In this document: positions 1 to 12,671 of the stretch, piece after piece
Layout of the letters: each line of letters opens with the position of its first letter
Position numbering within the stretch: position 1 is the stretch's first letter
From: Solimicrobium sp040544425
GTDB taxonomy: Bacteria; Pseudomonadota; Gammaproteobacteria; Burkholderiales; Burkholderiaceae_D
DNA: 64,000 bases
Assembly (NCBI GenBank): GCA_040544425.1
Contig: JBEONO010000012.1
Location: 67,808-131,807, forward strand
Direction of reading: 5' to 3'
Position numbers and translations under genes: made by a program
Notes under the pieces: model-generated
The model's database searches: none
Seen by the model: the letters and a program-made list of their open reading frames with translations, nothing else
What the model was told of the DNA's origin: nothing

Positions 1-165
1 CATTTTATCTCGCTCATCTTTGGTCAACGCTGCTGCGTAACCGATTTCGGGCACGGCAACACTGAAGGCACCAACCAATCCAGATGCAGCAACACCAAAA
101 ACCGACTTTAATACCAGGCGCCGATGGCTACAGCCATGGACGCAATCTTGTTGAGTTTTTTTCAT
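1..165 (-). CDS. N-terminal part of an exported protein with a Tat-like signal (runs off the left edge)
   Basis: Only the first 55 codons are inside the window. The start is the ATG at 165, seven bases after a GGGAG ribosome binding site; an in-frame ATG about 11 codons upstream lacks one. The protein begins with a Cys/His-rich stretch, then HRRLVLKS and a hydrophobic run (about residues 20-45) ending in an Ala-rich segment, so it looks like a twin-arginine or Sec signal, with mature sequence starting near ALTKDERDKM. The rest is missing, so the product cannot be named; a secreted beta-type carbonic anhydrase is one family I recall with a similar start, but this is weak. Confidence 0.5.
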   Translation of the reverse strand, partial: MKKTQQDCVHGCSHRRLVLKSVFGVAASGLVGAFSVAVPEIGYAAALTKDERDKM

Positions 166-415
166 CGACAGACTCCCAGAAATGAATACATCCTTCATCG
201 GAAAATCCTTGAAACTGCGAAAACCCAATGACCAAATTGGGTTGGTTTTTACCTGTACACTTTATTTACTGAGCATTTAAATTTAATGCCCACCCCATTT
301 CTACCTGAGCACAGAATAAGGGTGGTGTATAAATGGTGTCATTCGAAGCAAAAATGAACATCCTTGGTCGATTTAGCAGGTTCCAACGAAAATAGTAGCA
401 CTTCTGGCGCGTGAT

Positions 416-1753
416 TTAAATTAAATGTGCCGCCAGGCGTTTTGCCATTTTCTGGGCAATATCTTCCTGACGCGCCTCCACCATCACGCGGATTAGTGGT
501 TCGGTACCAGAGGCACGGATCAGTACCCGACCGTTCTTGCCTAACTCTGCTTCTACCAAAGCCTTATCGTCCAACATTCTGGCGTTTTTGGTCCAATCCG
601 TTCCCGGCGCAACACGAACATTAATCAGCGCCTGGGGAAACATTACAATGCCATTAAAAAAGTCTGGCAAGGTTTTGTTATGCCGACGCATCGCGGAAAG
701 AACCTGCAGTGCTGAAATAATTCCATCGCCAGTGCTGTGTTTATCGAGGCACAGTAAATGTCCTGAGCCCTCTCCACCCAATATCCATCCACGTTCACGC
801 ATCAGTTCCAATACATAACGATCGCCGACTTTGGCACGCGCAAATGGCACGCCCAGCTCTTCAAAGGCAACCTCCAATGCCATGTTGGTCATCAATGTAC
901 CAACCACACCAGACAGCCCGCCCTGGTCGATTCGATCCTGAGCCAGCAGGAATAATAATTCGTCGCCGTTGTACACGCGTCCGGTCGCGTCAGTCATCAT
1001 CAAGCGATCTGCGTCACCATCGAGCGCAATGCCAAGGTCGGCGTGCTGCTGCTGCACGGCCTGAGACAAGGCGCGGGTATCGGTGGCGCCGACTTGATCA
1101 TTGATATTGGTGCCATTGGGTTGATTGCCGATGGCGATCACTTCCGCACCAAGTTCATGTAATACATGTGGCGCAATGTGGTACGCGGCACCATGCGCAC
1201 AATCGACGACGATTTTTAGTCCGCGCAGATCGAGCTCATTTGGGAAACTGCTCTTGCAAAATTCGATGTAACGGCCTTGCGCGTCATCCAGACGACGAGC
1301 TTTTCCCAACTTTTCGGAAGCGACACATTGCATTGCATGCTCCAAGCCAGCTTCAATTTCAAGTTCAACTTCGTCTGGAAGTTTTGTGCCCTGCGCCGAA
1401 AAAAACTTGATACCGTTGTCGTAAAAAGGATTATGTGACGCTGAAATAACGACACCGGCAGATAATCGCAGGGCGCGGGTCAGATAGGCGATCGCTGGGG
1501 TAGGCATTGGTCCTGCCAGCACTACATCAACGCCGGCTGCAGCAAATCCGGCCTGCAACGCAGCTTCCAACATGTAGCCGGAAATGCGTGTGTCTTTCCC
1601 GATTAACACCGTAGGTCGATTGCTGTCGCTCTGCGTAACTTTAGCCAATACTTTTCCAGCAGCGTAACCCAGGTGCATCACAAATTCCGGCGTAATCGGC
1701 TCTACACCTACTTTGCCACGCACACCGTCAGTACCAAAATATTTTCTTGTCAT
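416..1753 (-). CDS. glmM: Phosphoglucosamine mutase
   Basis: GlmM converts glucosamine-6-phosphate to glucosamine-1-phosphate, the cytoplasmic step feeding UDP-GlcNAc for peptidoglycan and LPS. The 445-aa length is normal. The active-site phosphoserine loop SASHNP lies at residues 104-109 (Ser106 is the expected phosphorylated residue), the metal loop DGDADR is near residue 243, and the C-terminal phosphate-binding loop RASGTEPLIRV is present. It begins 33 bp after folP on the same strand; folP-glmM is a standard proteobacterial pair, so the two are probably co-transcribed. All key residues are intact, and I see nothing unusual. Confidence 0.97.
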   Translation of the reverse strand: MTRKYFGTDGVRGKVGVEPITPEFVMHLGYAAGKVLAKVTQSDSNRPTVLIGKDTRISGYMLEAALQAGFAAAGVDVVLAGPMPTPAIAYLTRALRLSAGVVISASHNPFYDNGIKFFSAQGTKLPDEVELEIEAGLEHAMQCVASEKLGKARRLDDAQGRYIEFCKSSFPNELDLRGLKIVVDCAHGAAYHIAPHVLHELGAEVIAIGNQPNGTNINDQVGATDTRALSQAVQQQHADLGIALDGDADRLMMTDATGRVYNGDELLFLLAQDRIDQGGLSGVVGTLMTNMALEVAFEELGVPFARAKVGDRYVLELMRERGWILGGEGSGHLLCLDKHSTGDGIISALQVLSAMRRHNKTLPDFFNGIVMFPQALINVRVAPGTDWTKNARMLDDKALVEAELGKNGRVLIRASGTEPLIRVMVEARQEDIAQKMAKRLAAHLI

Positions 1754-1786
1754 TTTTTTCCCTTGTAAATCAAGACTCGCTGCTTT

Positions 1787-2647
1787 TTATTCAACGCAAT
1801 TATTGCACTGAACAACTTCATTCCAGACCTTCAATGCGTCTATCGTTTCAGCCACATCATGCACCCTGACGATGTGGGCACCGTGAGCGACTGCGCTGAG
1901 TGCGGCACCCACACTGGCAGCCATCCTCTGCTCCACTGGTCGTCCGGTAATCGTGCCCAGCATCGACTTGCGTGACAAACCGGCCAGAACCGGCAAACTG
2001 AAGCGTTCTGAAAACAGCTTCTGATTCTTTAACAGCGTCAAATTATGCGACAAACTCTTGCCAAATCCAAATCCCACATCCAACAGCAGTCTATTTTTGG
2101 CAATCTGGTGTTGTTGCATGGCGTTGATGCGCTCGGAAAAAAAATCGCTGACTTCCAGTAACACATCGGCGTAGTGTGGCTTGGCCTGCATGGTTTGCGG
2201 GGTGTTCTGCATATGCATGATACATAAAGCGCTGTCACCGTCTGCTACCGCTTCAATTGCGCCCCTGGCCCGAAATCCATGCACATCGTTAATCATATCG
2301 ACACCCGCGATTTGTGCTTCGCGCATGACTTGCGGTTTGTACGTATCGACAGACAGCGGAACACCGCAATCCTGCAGAGCGTAAATCAGCGGCATTACTC
2401 GTTGCAATTCGACTTCCAGCGTTACCGGTTGTGCCCCAGGGCGCGTCGATTCTCCACCAATATCGATAATATCGACCCCGGCGCTGATCATGGCGTCTGC
2501 ACGATCCAATAAAAAATTTAAGTCGTGCCCTTCGCTTCCATCTGAAAACGAATCTGGCGTAACGTTTAATATACCCATGACCATTGGACGGGCATTGTTA
2601 CCGATCAGGGGCAAATGAAACCGCCCGCATTGTAGAAATTTTTCCAT
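1787..2647 (-). CDS. folP: Dihydropteroate synthase
   Basis: FolP condenses 6-hydroxymethyl-dihydropterin pyrophosphate with p-aminobenzoate to give dihydropteroate in folate synthesis, and is the sulfonamide target. The signature MGILNVTPDSFSDG lies near residues 24-37, followed by DIGGESTRPGA and the loop SVDTYKP. The C-terminal half has the expected LLDVGFGFGKS and GLSRKSMLG motifs. At 286 aa the size is typical. It follows ftsH but is separated from it by a hairpin terminator, and reads on to glmM, so folP-glmM may have its own promoter or depend on read-through. Confidence 0.96.
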   Translation of the reverse strand: MEKFLQCGRFHLPLIGNNARPMVMGILNVTPDSFSDGSEGHDLNFLLDRADAMISAGVDIIDIGGESTRPGAQPVTLEVELQRVMPLIYALQDCGVPLSVDTYKPQVMREAQIAGVDMINDVHGFRARGAIEAVADGDSALCIMHMQNTPQTMQAKPHYADVLLEVSDFFSERINAMQQHQIAKNRLLLDVGFGFGKSLSHNLTLLKNQKLFSERFSLPVLAGLSRKSMLGTITGRPVEQRMAASVGAALSAVAHGAHIVRVHDVAETIDALKVWNEVVQCNNCVE

Positions 2648-2672
2648 TGATTTACGGGGCAGATTAACTAAG

Positions 2673-2703
2673 AAAAAGGGTGAGGAAACTTCCTCACCCT
2701 TTC
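2673..2703 (-). terminator. Rho-independent terminator after ftsH
   Basis: A perfect 13-bp inverted repeat (2675-2687 with 2690-2702, core GGGTGAGGAA / TTCCTCACCC) lies between ftsH and folP. Read on the minus strand the stem is followed by a run of T, the arrangement expected after ftsH. Partial termination would separate ftsH from folP-glmM. Confidence 0.85.
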
Positions 2704-2736
2704 TACAAACATCGATTCAGACTAGCGGATTGAACC

Positions 2737-4611
2737 TTAAGCAGTTGCAGGCAAATTAGGTGCAATACCGTCACCCGAGCTTGGCTTTCTGACAGAACCG
2801 CTGATTTTCGGTGGACGAGGATCCAAACCTTGCATGATGTCGCCGATCTGATCCGAATCAATCGTTTCCCAGTCGAGCAAGGCTTTGGTCATCGCTTCAA
2901 CTTTGTCGCGATTTTCTTCGAGCAATTTACGCGAAACTGCATATTGAGTATCAAGAATATGGCGAATTTCAGCATCCACGGTTTGTTGGGTCGCTTCCGA
3001 GATAGTTTTGGAAGGACCACCAAAGTAACCTTCTTGTTGGCTGTCTTCGTACACCATCACACCCAACTTTTCAGACATACCGAAACGCGTCACCATCGCC
3101 CGTGCCAATTTGGTAGCCCGAGAAAAGTCATTCGACGCACCAGTCGACATTTGTCCAACAAAAATCTCTTCAGCAATACGCCCGCCAAACAGAATAGTAA
3201 TCTCACCCAACATCTTATCTTTATAGCCACTGATTTGATCATGTTCCGGCAATTGCCAAGTTAAGCCAAGCGCTTGTCCACGCGGCATAATGGTGACTTT
3301 ATGAACTGGATCAGCATTCGGCAGCAGGCTGGCAACAACAGCATGACCTGATTCGTGGTATGCAGTATTGCGACGCTCATCTTCGCGCATCACCATCGAT
3401 TTGCGCTCTGGACCCATGTAAATCTTGTCTTTTGCATCTTCAAAGTCCTGCATTTCGACCAGACGTTTATTGCGACGCGCCGCAAACAAGGCAGACTCAT
3501 TTACCAAGTTTGCAAGATCAGCACCCGAGAATCCCGGAGTTCCACGCGCAATAATATCGGCTTTAACATCTGGCGCGATCGGAACCTTGCGCATGTGGAC
3601 ATTCAATATCTGTTCACGGCCGCGAATATCAGGCAGGCCAACAGTAACTTGACGGTCAAATCGGCCAGGGCGCAACAAGGCTTTGTCGAGAACATCGGCA
3701 CGGTTGGTTGCCGCGATGACGATTACTCCTGAGTTTGGTTCAAAGCCATCCATCTCAACCAACATCTGATTCAATGTCTGTTCGCGCTCGTCATTACCGC
3801 CACCCATACCGGCACCACGGTGACGTCCGACCGCATCGATCTCATCAATGAAAATAATACAAGGTGCATGCTTTTTGGCGTTTTCAAACATATCACGGAC
3901 GCGTGACGCACCAACACCGACAAACATTTCCACGAAGTCGGACCCGGAAATAGTAAAGAATGGAACTTTTGCTTCGCCAGCAATGGCACGTGCAAGCAGA
4001 GTTTTACCTGTACCTGGTGGGCCTACCATCAACACACCGCGAGGAATTCTCCCACCCAGTTTCTGGAATTTCGTTGGATCCCGCAAAAATTCTACGATCT
4101 CCTGGACTTCTTCCTTGGCTTCATCGCAGCCAGCAACATCGGCAAAATTCACGTTGTTATTGGTTTCATCAAGCATACGAGCTTTGGATTTGCCAAATGA
4201 GAACGCACCGCCTTTGCCGCCGCCCTGCATTTGTCGCATGAAGAATATCCAGATACCGATAAACACCAGCATCGGTCCCCAGGACATCAGCAACTGAACC
4301 AATAATGATGGCTCTTCGGCCTGCTTCACATCAAACTTGACGCCATTGCTGACCAGATCGCCAATCAAACCACGGTCCAGGTAGGTTCCGGTAGTTTTGA
4401 TTTTGTTACCTTCTTGAGTTACGGCAGTAATATTTCTATCTTCTATCGTCACTTCTTTTAATTGTTTGGACTTGATTTGATCCAAAAAGTCGGAGTAAGC
4501 GACGTTAGTGCCGCCCGCATTGAGGTTTTTACCATCAAATTGACGAAACACCATGAACAAAACCATGGCGATAACGACCCATATGGCAGCTTTAGAAAAC
4601 ATATTATTCAC
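2737..4611 (-). CDS. ftsH: ATP-dependent zinc metalloprotease FtsH
   Basis: Inner-membrane AAA+ protease that degrades unassembled membrane proteins and regulators such as sigma-32 and LpxC. Two membrane segments flank a periplasmic domain (about residues 8-22 and 103-125). Then come Walker A GPPGTGKT, Walker B CIIFIDEIDAVG, the second region of homology, and the M41 zinc site HESGH with the downstream GASNDFSRAT metal ligand. At 624 aa it is full length. It lies 185 bp behind rlmE on the same strand; rlmE-ftsH is the usual proteobacterial pairing. A second, very different FtsH-like gene is at 58330-60408. Confidence 0.97.
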   Translation of the reverse strand: MNNMFSKAAIWVVIAMVLFMVFRQFDGKNLNAGGTNVAYSDFLDQIKSKQLKEVTIEDRNITAVTQEGNKIKTTGTYLDRGLIGDLVSNGVKFDVKQAEEPSLLVQLLMSWGPMLVFIGIWIFFMRQMQGGGKGGAFSFGKSKARMLDETNNNVNFADVAGCDEAKEEVQEIVEFLRDPTKFQKLGGRIPRGVLMVGPPGTGKTLLARAIAGEAKVPFFTISGSDFVEMFVGVGASRVRDMFENAKKHAPCIIFIDEIDAVGRHRGAGMGGGNDEREQTLNQMLVEMDGFEPNSGVIVIAATNRADVLDKALLRPGRFDRQVTVGLPDIRGREQILNVHMRKVPIAPDVKADIIARGTPGFSGADLANLVNESALFAARRNKRLVEMQDFEDAKDKIYMGPERKSMVMREDERRNTAYHESGHAVVASLLPNADPVHKVTIMPRGQALGLTWQLPEHDQISGYKDKMLGEITILFGGRIAEEIFVGQMSTGASNDFSRATKLARAMVTRFGMSEKLGVMVYEDSQQEGYFGGPSKTISEATQQTVDAEIRHILDTQYAVSRKLLEENRDKVEAMTKALLDWETIDSDQIGDIMQGLDPRPPKISGSVRKPSSGDGIAPNLPATA

Positions 4612-4796
4612 AAATACTCCTTAGACACATCAAGCGTCTTTTACGACTTCGACAATCAATACAGCAATTTATGCAGCAGCACCGATTCAGATAAATAGGA
4701 ACATACAAGTATACTAGTTGCCATGTTGTGGCGGGTTAATATTTATCAAGTATCTGTTGGCATTTATCATAAATATTTCAGCAAAACCGCGACAGA

Positions 4797-5432
4797 TCAT
4801 TTTAACCCTCGTCCCAAAATAAATATTTCTGACGACTTGTCACGACTGGCCTTAGGTTTTTTTGAGGAGACAGTTTTAAATTCCTCCTTAAAGCGCGCCC
4901 ACACAGTATTGTAGGCGGGCCCGTGGAAGCATTTTACCAGTAAGCTGCCACTCGGCTTTAAATGTACTTTTGCAAACTCGATTGCCAACTCAATAATATC
5001 TTCCATTCGGGCAGCATCTGCGGTTTGAATGCCGGATAGATTTGGCGCCATGTCTGACAAAACCAGGTCGACCTTGCGTCCTACCAGCGACGATTCAAGT
5101 TGATCAAGAATGTCCTGCTCACGAAAGTCACCCAAAATAAATTGAACATCCGCGATCGGATCCATCGGCAACATGTCCAGCGCAAAGATTTCGCCCAGTA
5201 TGCCACCACCAGCTTTTCCGGCGAGTTTATTTCTGACATATTGCGACCAGCTACCTGGAGTCGCGCCCAAATCGACAATAATTTGACCCGGCTTGATCAA
5301 CTTTTCAGTCTCATCAATTTCTTTCAGCTTGTACACTGCCCTGGCGCGATAGCCTTCTCGCTGAGCTAATTTCACAAAAGGATCATTTATATGATCATGT
5401 AACCAGTTTTGGTTGAATTTATTCTTAGCCAT
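4797..5432 (-). CDS. rlmE: 23S rRNA (uridine-2'-O) methyltransferase RlmE (FtsJ/RrmJ)
   Basis: Heat-shock methyltransferase that modifies U2552 of 23S rRNA late in 50S assembly, using S-adenosylmethionine. The 211-aa length matches E. coli (209). The K-D-K-E catalytic set is visible: Lys in AVYKLKEID, Asp in SDMAPNLSG, Lys in LVKCFHG and Glu near EIFILGRG. The SAM loop is DLGATPGSWSQ. It is divergent from yhbY, with only 38 bp between the starts, so the two promoters overlap. In the same direction it leads into ftsH, as in many proteobacteria. Confidence 0.95.
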   Translation of the reverse strand: MAKNKFNQNWLHDHINDPFVKLAQREGYRARAVYKLKEIDETEKLIKPGQIIVDLGATPGSWSQYVRNKLAGKAGGGILGEIFALDMLPMDPIADVQFILGDFREQDILDQLESSLVGRKVDLVLSDMAPNLSGIQTADAARMEDIIELAIEFAKVHLKPSGSLLVKCFHGPAYNTVWARFKEEFKTVSSKKPKASRDKSSEIFILGRGLK

Positions 5433-5470
5433 TCGCGTAAAATAGTGCCTTTAGAAGGATATATAAAAAT

Positions 5471-5947
5471 ATGATTAAACTCACTCCAGTCGAACGTAGC
5501 GCGCTACGTTCTGAAGCCCACGATTTAAAGCCTGTCGTTTTGATCGGTGAAGCAGGGCTTTCCGAATCGGTCATGAAAGAAATTGATGCAGCTTTAAATT
5601 CCCACGGTTTAATCAAGGTCAGGGTATTTGGCGACGACCGTGAGGCACGCGTCACCATGTACGAATCAATCTGCACTGAGTTAAAAGCGGCCCCTATTCA
5701 GCACATTGGTAAACTTTTGGTGGTCTATCGCCCTAAATCCGACGAAAAAACCGAAAAAGTCTTGCGTAAGACAGGTGGTGGAATGCGCGAAGTCACCATC
5801 GTCAAGCCAAGCCCAAGTGGCACCAAACGCCCCACTGTCAGCAAAGTGATGTTAAAAGGGAATGAACGGGTTACCGCAGGAGGAAATATCAAACGGGCCA
5901 AACCGCGGCAATCAAGTCCGAAGAAATCCGCGTTAAAAAGTTCGTAA
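5471..5947 (+). CDS. yhbY: YhbY-family CRM-domain ribosome assembly protein
   Basis: Small RNA-binding protein with one CRM domain; YhbY associates with pre-50S particles in E. coli. The CRM signature is at residues 5-95: LTPVERSALRSEAHDLKPVVLIGEAGL style start, then EIDAALNSHGLIKVRV and the GKLLVVYRP strand. At 158 aa it is about 60 residues longer than E. coli YhbY, because of a basic Lys/Arg/Ser-rich C-terminal tail (about residues 100-158) that probably adds RNA contacts. Tails of this kind are common in betaproteobacterial homologues. It is divergent from rlmE, another 50S assembly gene. Confidence 0.9.
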   Translation: MIKLTPVERSALRSEAHDLKPVVLIGEAGLSESVMKEIDAALNSHGLIKVRVFGDDREARVTMYESICTELKAAPIQHIGKLLVVYRPKSDEKTEKVLRKTGGGMREVTIVKPSPSGTKRPTVSKVMLKGNERVTAGGNIKRAKPRQSSPKKSALKSS

Positions 5948-5981
5948 TTTATAAAAGCGAAGCTGCAAAATTCATGCAGCT

Positions 5982-6419
5982 TCACCCAGCTTCCGGTTTA
6001 AATAATCCACTTAGTACCAGCATAGCACCGAGTATACTTTGCATCAGATATATCCCGCTCGATATGCCGTGCAAGACGCCAAATTGCCATTTCACGTCTG
6101 GATTACTCAAACCCAGTGCCTTCAAATCGGTCATATACGGGTGCAAGGCAAAATAACCAAGCATCGTACACAACAGCATACCCAGGACCAAACGCGGCAA
6201 TTGCCTGTGCTGACGCACCGAAATACCGGTTAATAGCACGCCACAAAATACCGAAAACCAGGCCTCAACCATAAACAACTGGCCGGCAATTGTTCCTGCC
6301 AGCGCACTATCGGCCAAAGTTTTGAACAGGGTCGGAGCAACTAAATAACCGATGGTCCAGATACTGCCGACCCAGGCAGTAGTAATCAAAAGTCTGGCGC
6401 GGTTCCAGGCAGTATTCAT
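5982..6419 (-). CDS. DUF4149 family inner-membrane protein
   Basis: A 145-aa protein with about four hydrophobic segments (near residues 10-30, 45-65, 75-95 and 118-140) and a conserved N-terminal part with TTAWVGSIWTIGYLVAPTLF, matching the DUF4149 family found next to greA in Burkholderiales. No enzymatic motif is visible, and the function is unknown. It starts 6 bp after the greA stop, so the two are almost certainly co-transcribed. The family assignment rests on context and the hydrophobic pattern. Confidence 0.8.
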   Translation of the reverse strand: MNTAWNRARLLITTAWVGSIWTIGYLVAPTLFKTLADSALAGTIAGQLFMVEAWFSVFCGVLLTGISVRQHRQLPRLVLGMLLCTMLGYFALHPYMTDLKALGLSNPDVKWQFGVLHGISSGIYLMQSILGAMLVLSGLFKPEAG

Positions 6420-6425
6420 TCCAGA

Positions 6426-6902
6426 TTACACGTAGCGAACATCAATCACTTCGTATTCACGAACTCCCGCAGGTGCCTGCACAGCAACGATATCGCCGGA
6501 ATATTTGCCGATCAGAGCACGGGCTATCGGTGAGGTAATTGACACTTTATTTTCCTTTAAATCCGCCTCGTCTTCACCAACGATCTGGTAGGTAACTTTT
6601 TCGCCAGTTTCCAGATCATCCAAGTCAACCGTTGATGCGAACACGATGCGACCTTCGGCATCCAATGTAGCCGGATCGATAATTTGTGCCGAACTTAATT
6701 TACCTTCCAGATCTGCTATGCGACCTTCGATAAAACTTTGACGCTCTTTCGCTGCGTCATATTCAGCATTTTCTGACAGATCGCCATGGGAACGAGCCTC
6801 AGAAATGGCAGCAATCACGTCATGTCTTTCGCGCGTTTTCAGGCGGTGCAATTCTTGCTTTAACAAATCTGCGCCGAATTTGGTTAGTGGAACTGTACTC
6901 AT
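6426..6902 (-). CDS. greA: Transcription elongation factor GreA
   Basis: GreA enters the RNA polymerase secondary channel and stimulates cleavage of backtracked transcripts. The N-terminal coiled coil carries the acidic tip (ARSHGDLSENAEYDAAKE, about residues 34-51), and the C-terminal globular FKBP-like domain ends in the usual basic strand. The 158-aa length is exactly typical. It follows carB after a hairpin-rich 111-bp gap and leads into the DUF4149 gene. The carAB-greA order is characteristic of beta- and gammaproteobacteria. Confidence 0.96.
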   Translation of the reverse strand: MSTVPLTKFGADLLKQELHRLKTRERHDVIAAISEARSHGDLSENAEYDAAKERQSFIEGRIADLEGKLSSAQIIDPATLDAEGRIVFASTVDLDDLETGEKVTYQIVGEDEADLKENKVSITSPIARALIGKYSGDIVAVQAPAGVREYEVIDVRYV

Positions 6903-6920
6903 TTTATTTCTTCAAGTGAA

Positions 6921-6982
6921 AACCACAGAGCCTACTTAAAAAGCACAATAACTAAAGTGCCAAATAAATAAGCTCTGTGGTT
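6921..6982 (-). terminator. Two-stem hairpin between carB and greA (terminator or attenuator)
   Basis: An 11-bp perfect inverted repeat (6921-6931 AACCACAGAGC with 6972-6982) encloses a second small stem (GCAC 6943-6946 with GTGC 6957-6960). On the minus strand the outer stem is followed by TTTT. It lies between carB and greA and could end carAB transcripts or limit read-through into greA. Confidence 0.6.
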
Positions 6983-7013
6983 AGGGTAAAAAAGTAATAT
7001 AACTGACAAGCGC

Positions 7014-10224
<3,211 letters not shown>

Positions 10225-10232
<8 letters not shown>

Positions 10233-11403
10233 TGTTATTTTTCTCCGTATTCATCATCGCGATAAAGCGATCGAACAATGGGGCAATATCGTGGGGACCA
10301 GGCGATGCTTCCGGATGTCCCTGAAAACAGAACGCTGGTTTGTCAGTGCGCTCAAAGCCTTGCAGCGAGCCATCAAACAGGGAAATATGAGTGACTTTAC
10401 AGTTCGCTGGCAAGGTGGATTCATCCACTGCAAAACCATGGTTTTGCGAAGTAATGAACACTTCTTTGGTGGCCACATCCTGCACCGGATGATTGGCACC
10501 ATGGTGGCCAAATTTCATCTTCAGGGTTTTCGCGCCGGATGCCAGTGCCATGATTTGATGGCCGAGGCAAATCCCGAAAGTGGGAATGCCGCGCTCGATA
10601 AATTCTTTGGTCGCTTCAATCGCGTAAGTGCATGGTTCAGGATCGCCAGGACCATTCGACAAAAATACGCCGTCTGGTTTAAGCGCCAGCACTTCTTCAG
10701 CAGTAGATTGGGCAGGCAACACGGTCACGCGGCAACCACGCTGCGCCAGCATGCGCAGAATATTGCGCTTGACACCAAAGTCCAGTGCCACGACATGGTA
10801 GCGCGGTGTAATTTGCGTCCCGTAACCAGCACCAAGAACCCATTCTGTTTCGCGCCACTCGTACGATTTTTCAGTCGAGACAACCTTGGCTAAATCCATG
10901 CCCGCCAGGCCGTTGAATGACTGCGCCAGTTGTAGCGCTTTTCGCTCATCATTGCCAATCAGGATGGCACCACACTGGGCTCCCTTTTCGCGCAAAATAC
11001 GTGTCAACTTGCGCGTATCAATACCGGCAATCGCCACAATATTTTGCGACTTGAGATAGTCGGACAGATTTTGCTCGGAACGGAAATTGGAAACCAGCAG
11101 TGGTAAATCTTTAATGATCAGACCAGCCACCTGGCACTTATCAGATTCATTGTCTTCTGAATTGATACCGGTATTGCCGATATGCGGATAGGTCAAGGTG
11201 ACGATCTGCTGACAATAACTGGGATCAGTGAGAATTTCCTGATAACCGGTCATGGCAGTATTGAAAACAACTTCGCCGATGGTATGGCCGGTGGCACCGA
11301 TCGAATAACCATGAAACAGTGTGCCATCGGCAAGTGCAAGAATGGCTGGAGATTCCAGACCAAAACTGAGTGAATGCGGTAAGGACTGCGGAAATGGCAG
11401 CAA
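10225..11403 (-). CDS. carA: Carbamoyl-phosphate synthase small (glutaminase) subunit
   Basis: The glutaminase subunit hydrolyses glutamine and channels ammonia to CarB. The class I amidotransferase domain has the nucleophile motif FGICLGHQIMALA and the His/Glu pair in GHPEASPGP. The longest open frame runs up to 11472, but family proteins start close to the ILALADGT segment. A GGAG at 11410-11413 precedes a TTG at 11403 by 6 bases, giving a protein of about 392 aa starting LLPFPQSLP, near the E. coli length of 382. I therefore prefer this TTG start. CarA and CarB frames overlap by 8 bp. Confidence 0.93.
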
Positions 11404-11546
11404 GGGCAACTCCTGATTTGTTACCGCCGACGCGACCTGTCCGCTCGAGTAGCACAAGGCAGAGCGTGCCATGTGTTCAGCTTGGATTAGTTGTGTGGAT
11501 GGATAGTATGCGCTATGCGGCGGGATTAAGTTAGATAAACCTTGCG

Positions 11547-11552
11547 ATTATA
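11547..11552 (-). promoter_or_regulatory. Possible -10 element for carAB
   Basis: On the minus strand TATAAT reads from 11552 to 11547, about 145 bases before the proposed carA start. No good -35 hexamer is visible at 16-18 bp, so this is only a candidate. The surrounding 11473-11673 gap shows nothing else I can name. Confidence 0.3.
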
Positions 11553-11673
11553 GTCTAAATCGACTTGCCCATCCAGCGACTTCTGCCGATTTTCGGTCTT
11601 TCCTCCGCGCCGCGCCAGAGCAATAGATAGTTGAACAACAAAATCTTGCTATAAAACCCGCCTCTTGGAGCAA

Positions 11674-12534
11674 TTAATTGGTCCGTGTAGTCTTGAGCAG
11701 TTTTTGAATCATGGCATGTGCTTTTTCTGCAGCGATGCCGGGGGATTCCATTGGGTATAGATGTCCGCCTTCGATCCATTCAAAATTCTCTCCGACCAAT
11801 TGCCGAGTGTGGTGGATGCCGGCCTGACGGCACTCGACTGAAGTTGTGCCGCATATAAAGCCGATGGGAACAGGAAATGGCGCCATGGTAAATTTACTGA
11901 TTCCATGCGGCAGCGTGCGGTAGATCGATGTTTCCACATCGCGCTTAAAGCGCAATGTCACACCTTTAGGATAGGGCTCAGTACCAAAGTGAATATAATC
12001 GCGCAGCACCCGTTCCGGCCAGATCGCAAATGTCGGTTTCACTGCAAAATGCTGAAACGCTTCTTCGGGATTTGCCCAACTCTTGCGCCGTTTTTTCGAC
12101 AGTGTCGCAGGTCCGATGAAAGTGAGAAGACGCAATTTTTTTGCGACCTGCAAAACTTTGGCCCGCCACCCGGCAACCACGGGCGAGTCCAGCATCACCA
12201 CGCAGCGAACCAAATCAGGCCGCAATCTGGCGACCATCAAGCTCAGCATGCCACCCAATGAATGGCCTAACAAGATGACAGGTTTATTGTTTCCCGCTTC
12301 AATGCTGGCAATCAGCTCTTTGCATAGTTCAGGCCAGCTGTCGCTGACCGGGAAGGCCGGGTTGTGGCCATGCATTTGCAGCGCATGAATCTGATAGTGC
12401 GGCTTGAGGTGTTCCAGAAAGGCGCTGTACGTCCCGGTCGGAAAACTGTTCCCATGAACAAAATGCAAGACCGGCAAATTGGTGTCGACAGGTGTTGCGG
12501 GGTGGTGCCAGATCGGGTGTTCAACAGATTGCAT
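11674..12534 (-). CDS. Alpha/beta-hydrolase fold protein
   Basis: A 286-aa cytoplasmic hydrolase of the alpha/beta fold. The oxyanion loop region is HFVHGNSFPTG (near residues 24-34), the nucleophile elbow is GHSLGGM (Ser about residue 93), an acidic residue is expected in the strand around GFICGTT, and the catalytic His is in the C-terminal GGHLYPMESP. The substrate cannot be told from sequence; serine esterases and lipases of this type are often annotated near carA in Oxalobacteraceae. It is upstream of carAB on the same strand with a 200-bp gap. Confidence 0.85.
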   Translation of the reverse strand: MQSVEHPIWHHPATPVDTNLPVLHFVHGNSFPTGTYSAFLEHLKPHYQIHALQMHGHNPAFPVSDSWPELCKELIASIEAGNNKPVILLGHSLGGMLSLMVARLRPDLVRCVVMLDSPVVAGWRAKVLQVAKKLRLLTFIGPATLSKKRRKSWANPEEAFQHFAVKPTFAIWPERVLRDYIHFGTEPYPKGVTLRFKRDVETSIYRTLPHGISKFTMAPFPVPIGFICGTTSVECRQAGIHHTRQLVGENFEWIEGGHLYPMESPGIAAEKAHAMIQKLLKTTRTN

Positions 12535-12671
12535 AGGGAATTGGTGTGAATCGTAAAGTGACAGTATTGCTTAATCGGGATGCTCGCGCAGCATATTAAC
12601 CGATATTAGACGCCCCGCTCAAATGCATTGATGCAAGGCAAATACAGATGTCATTTGGCAGCGTCAGGTAT

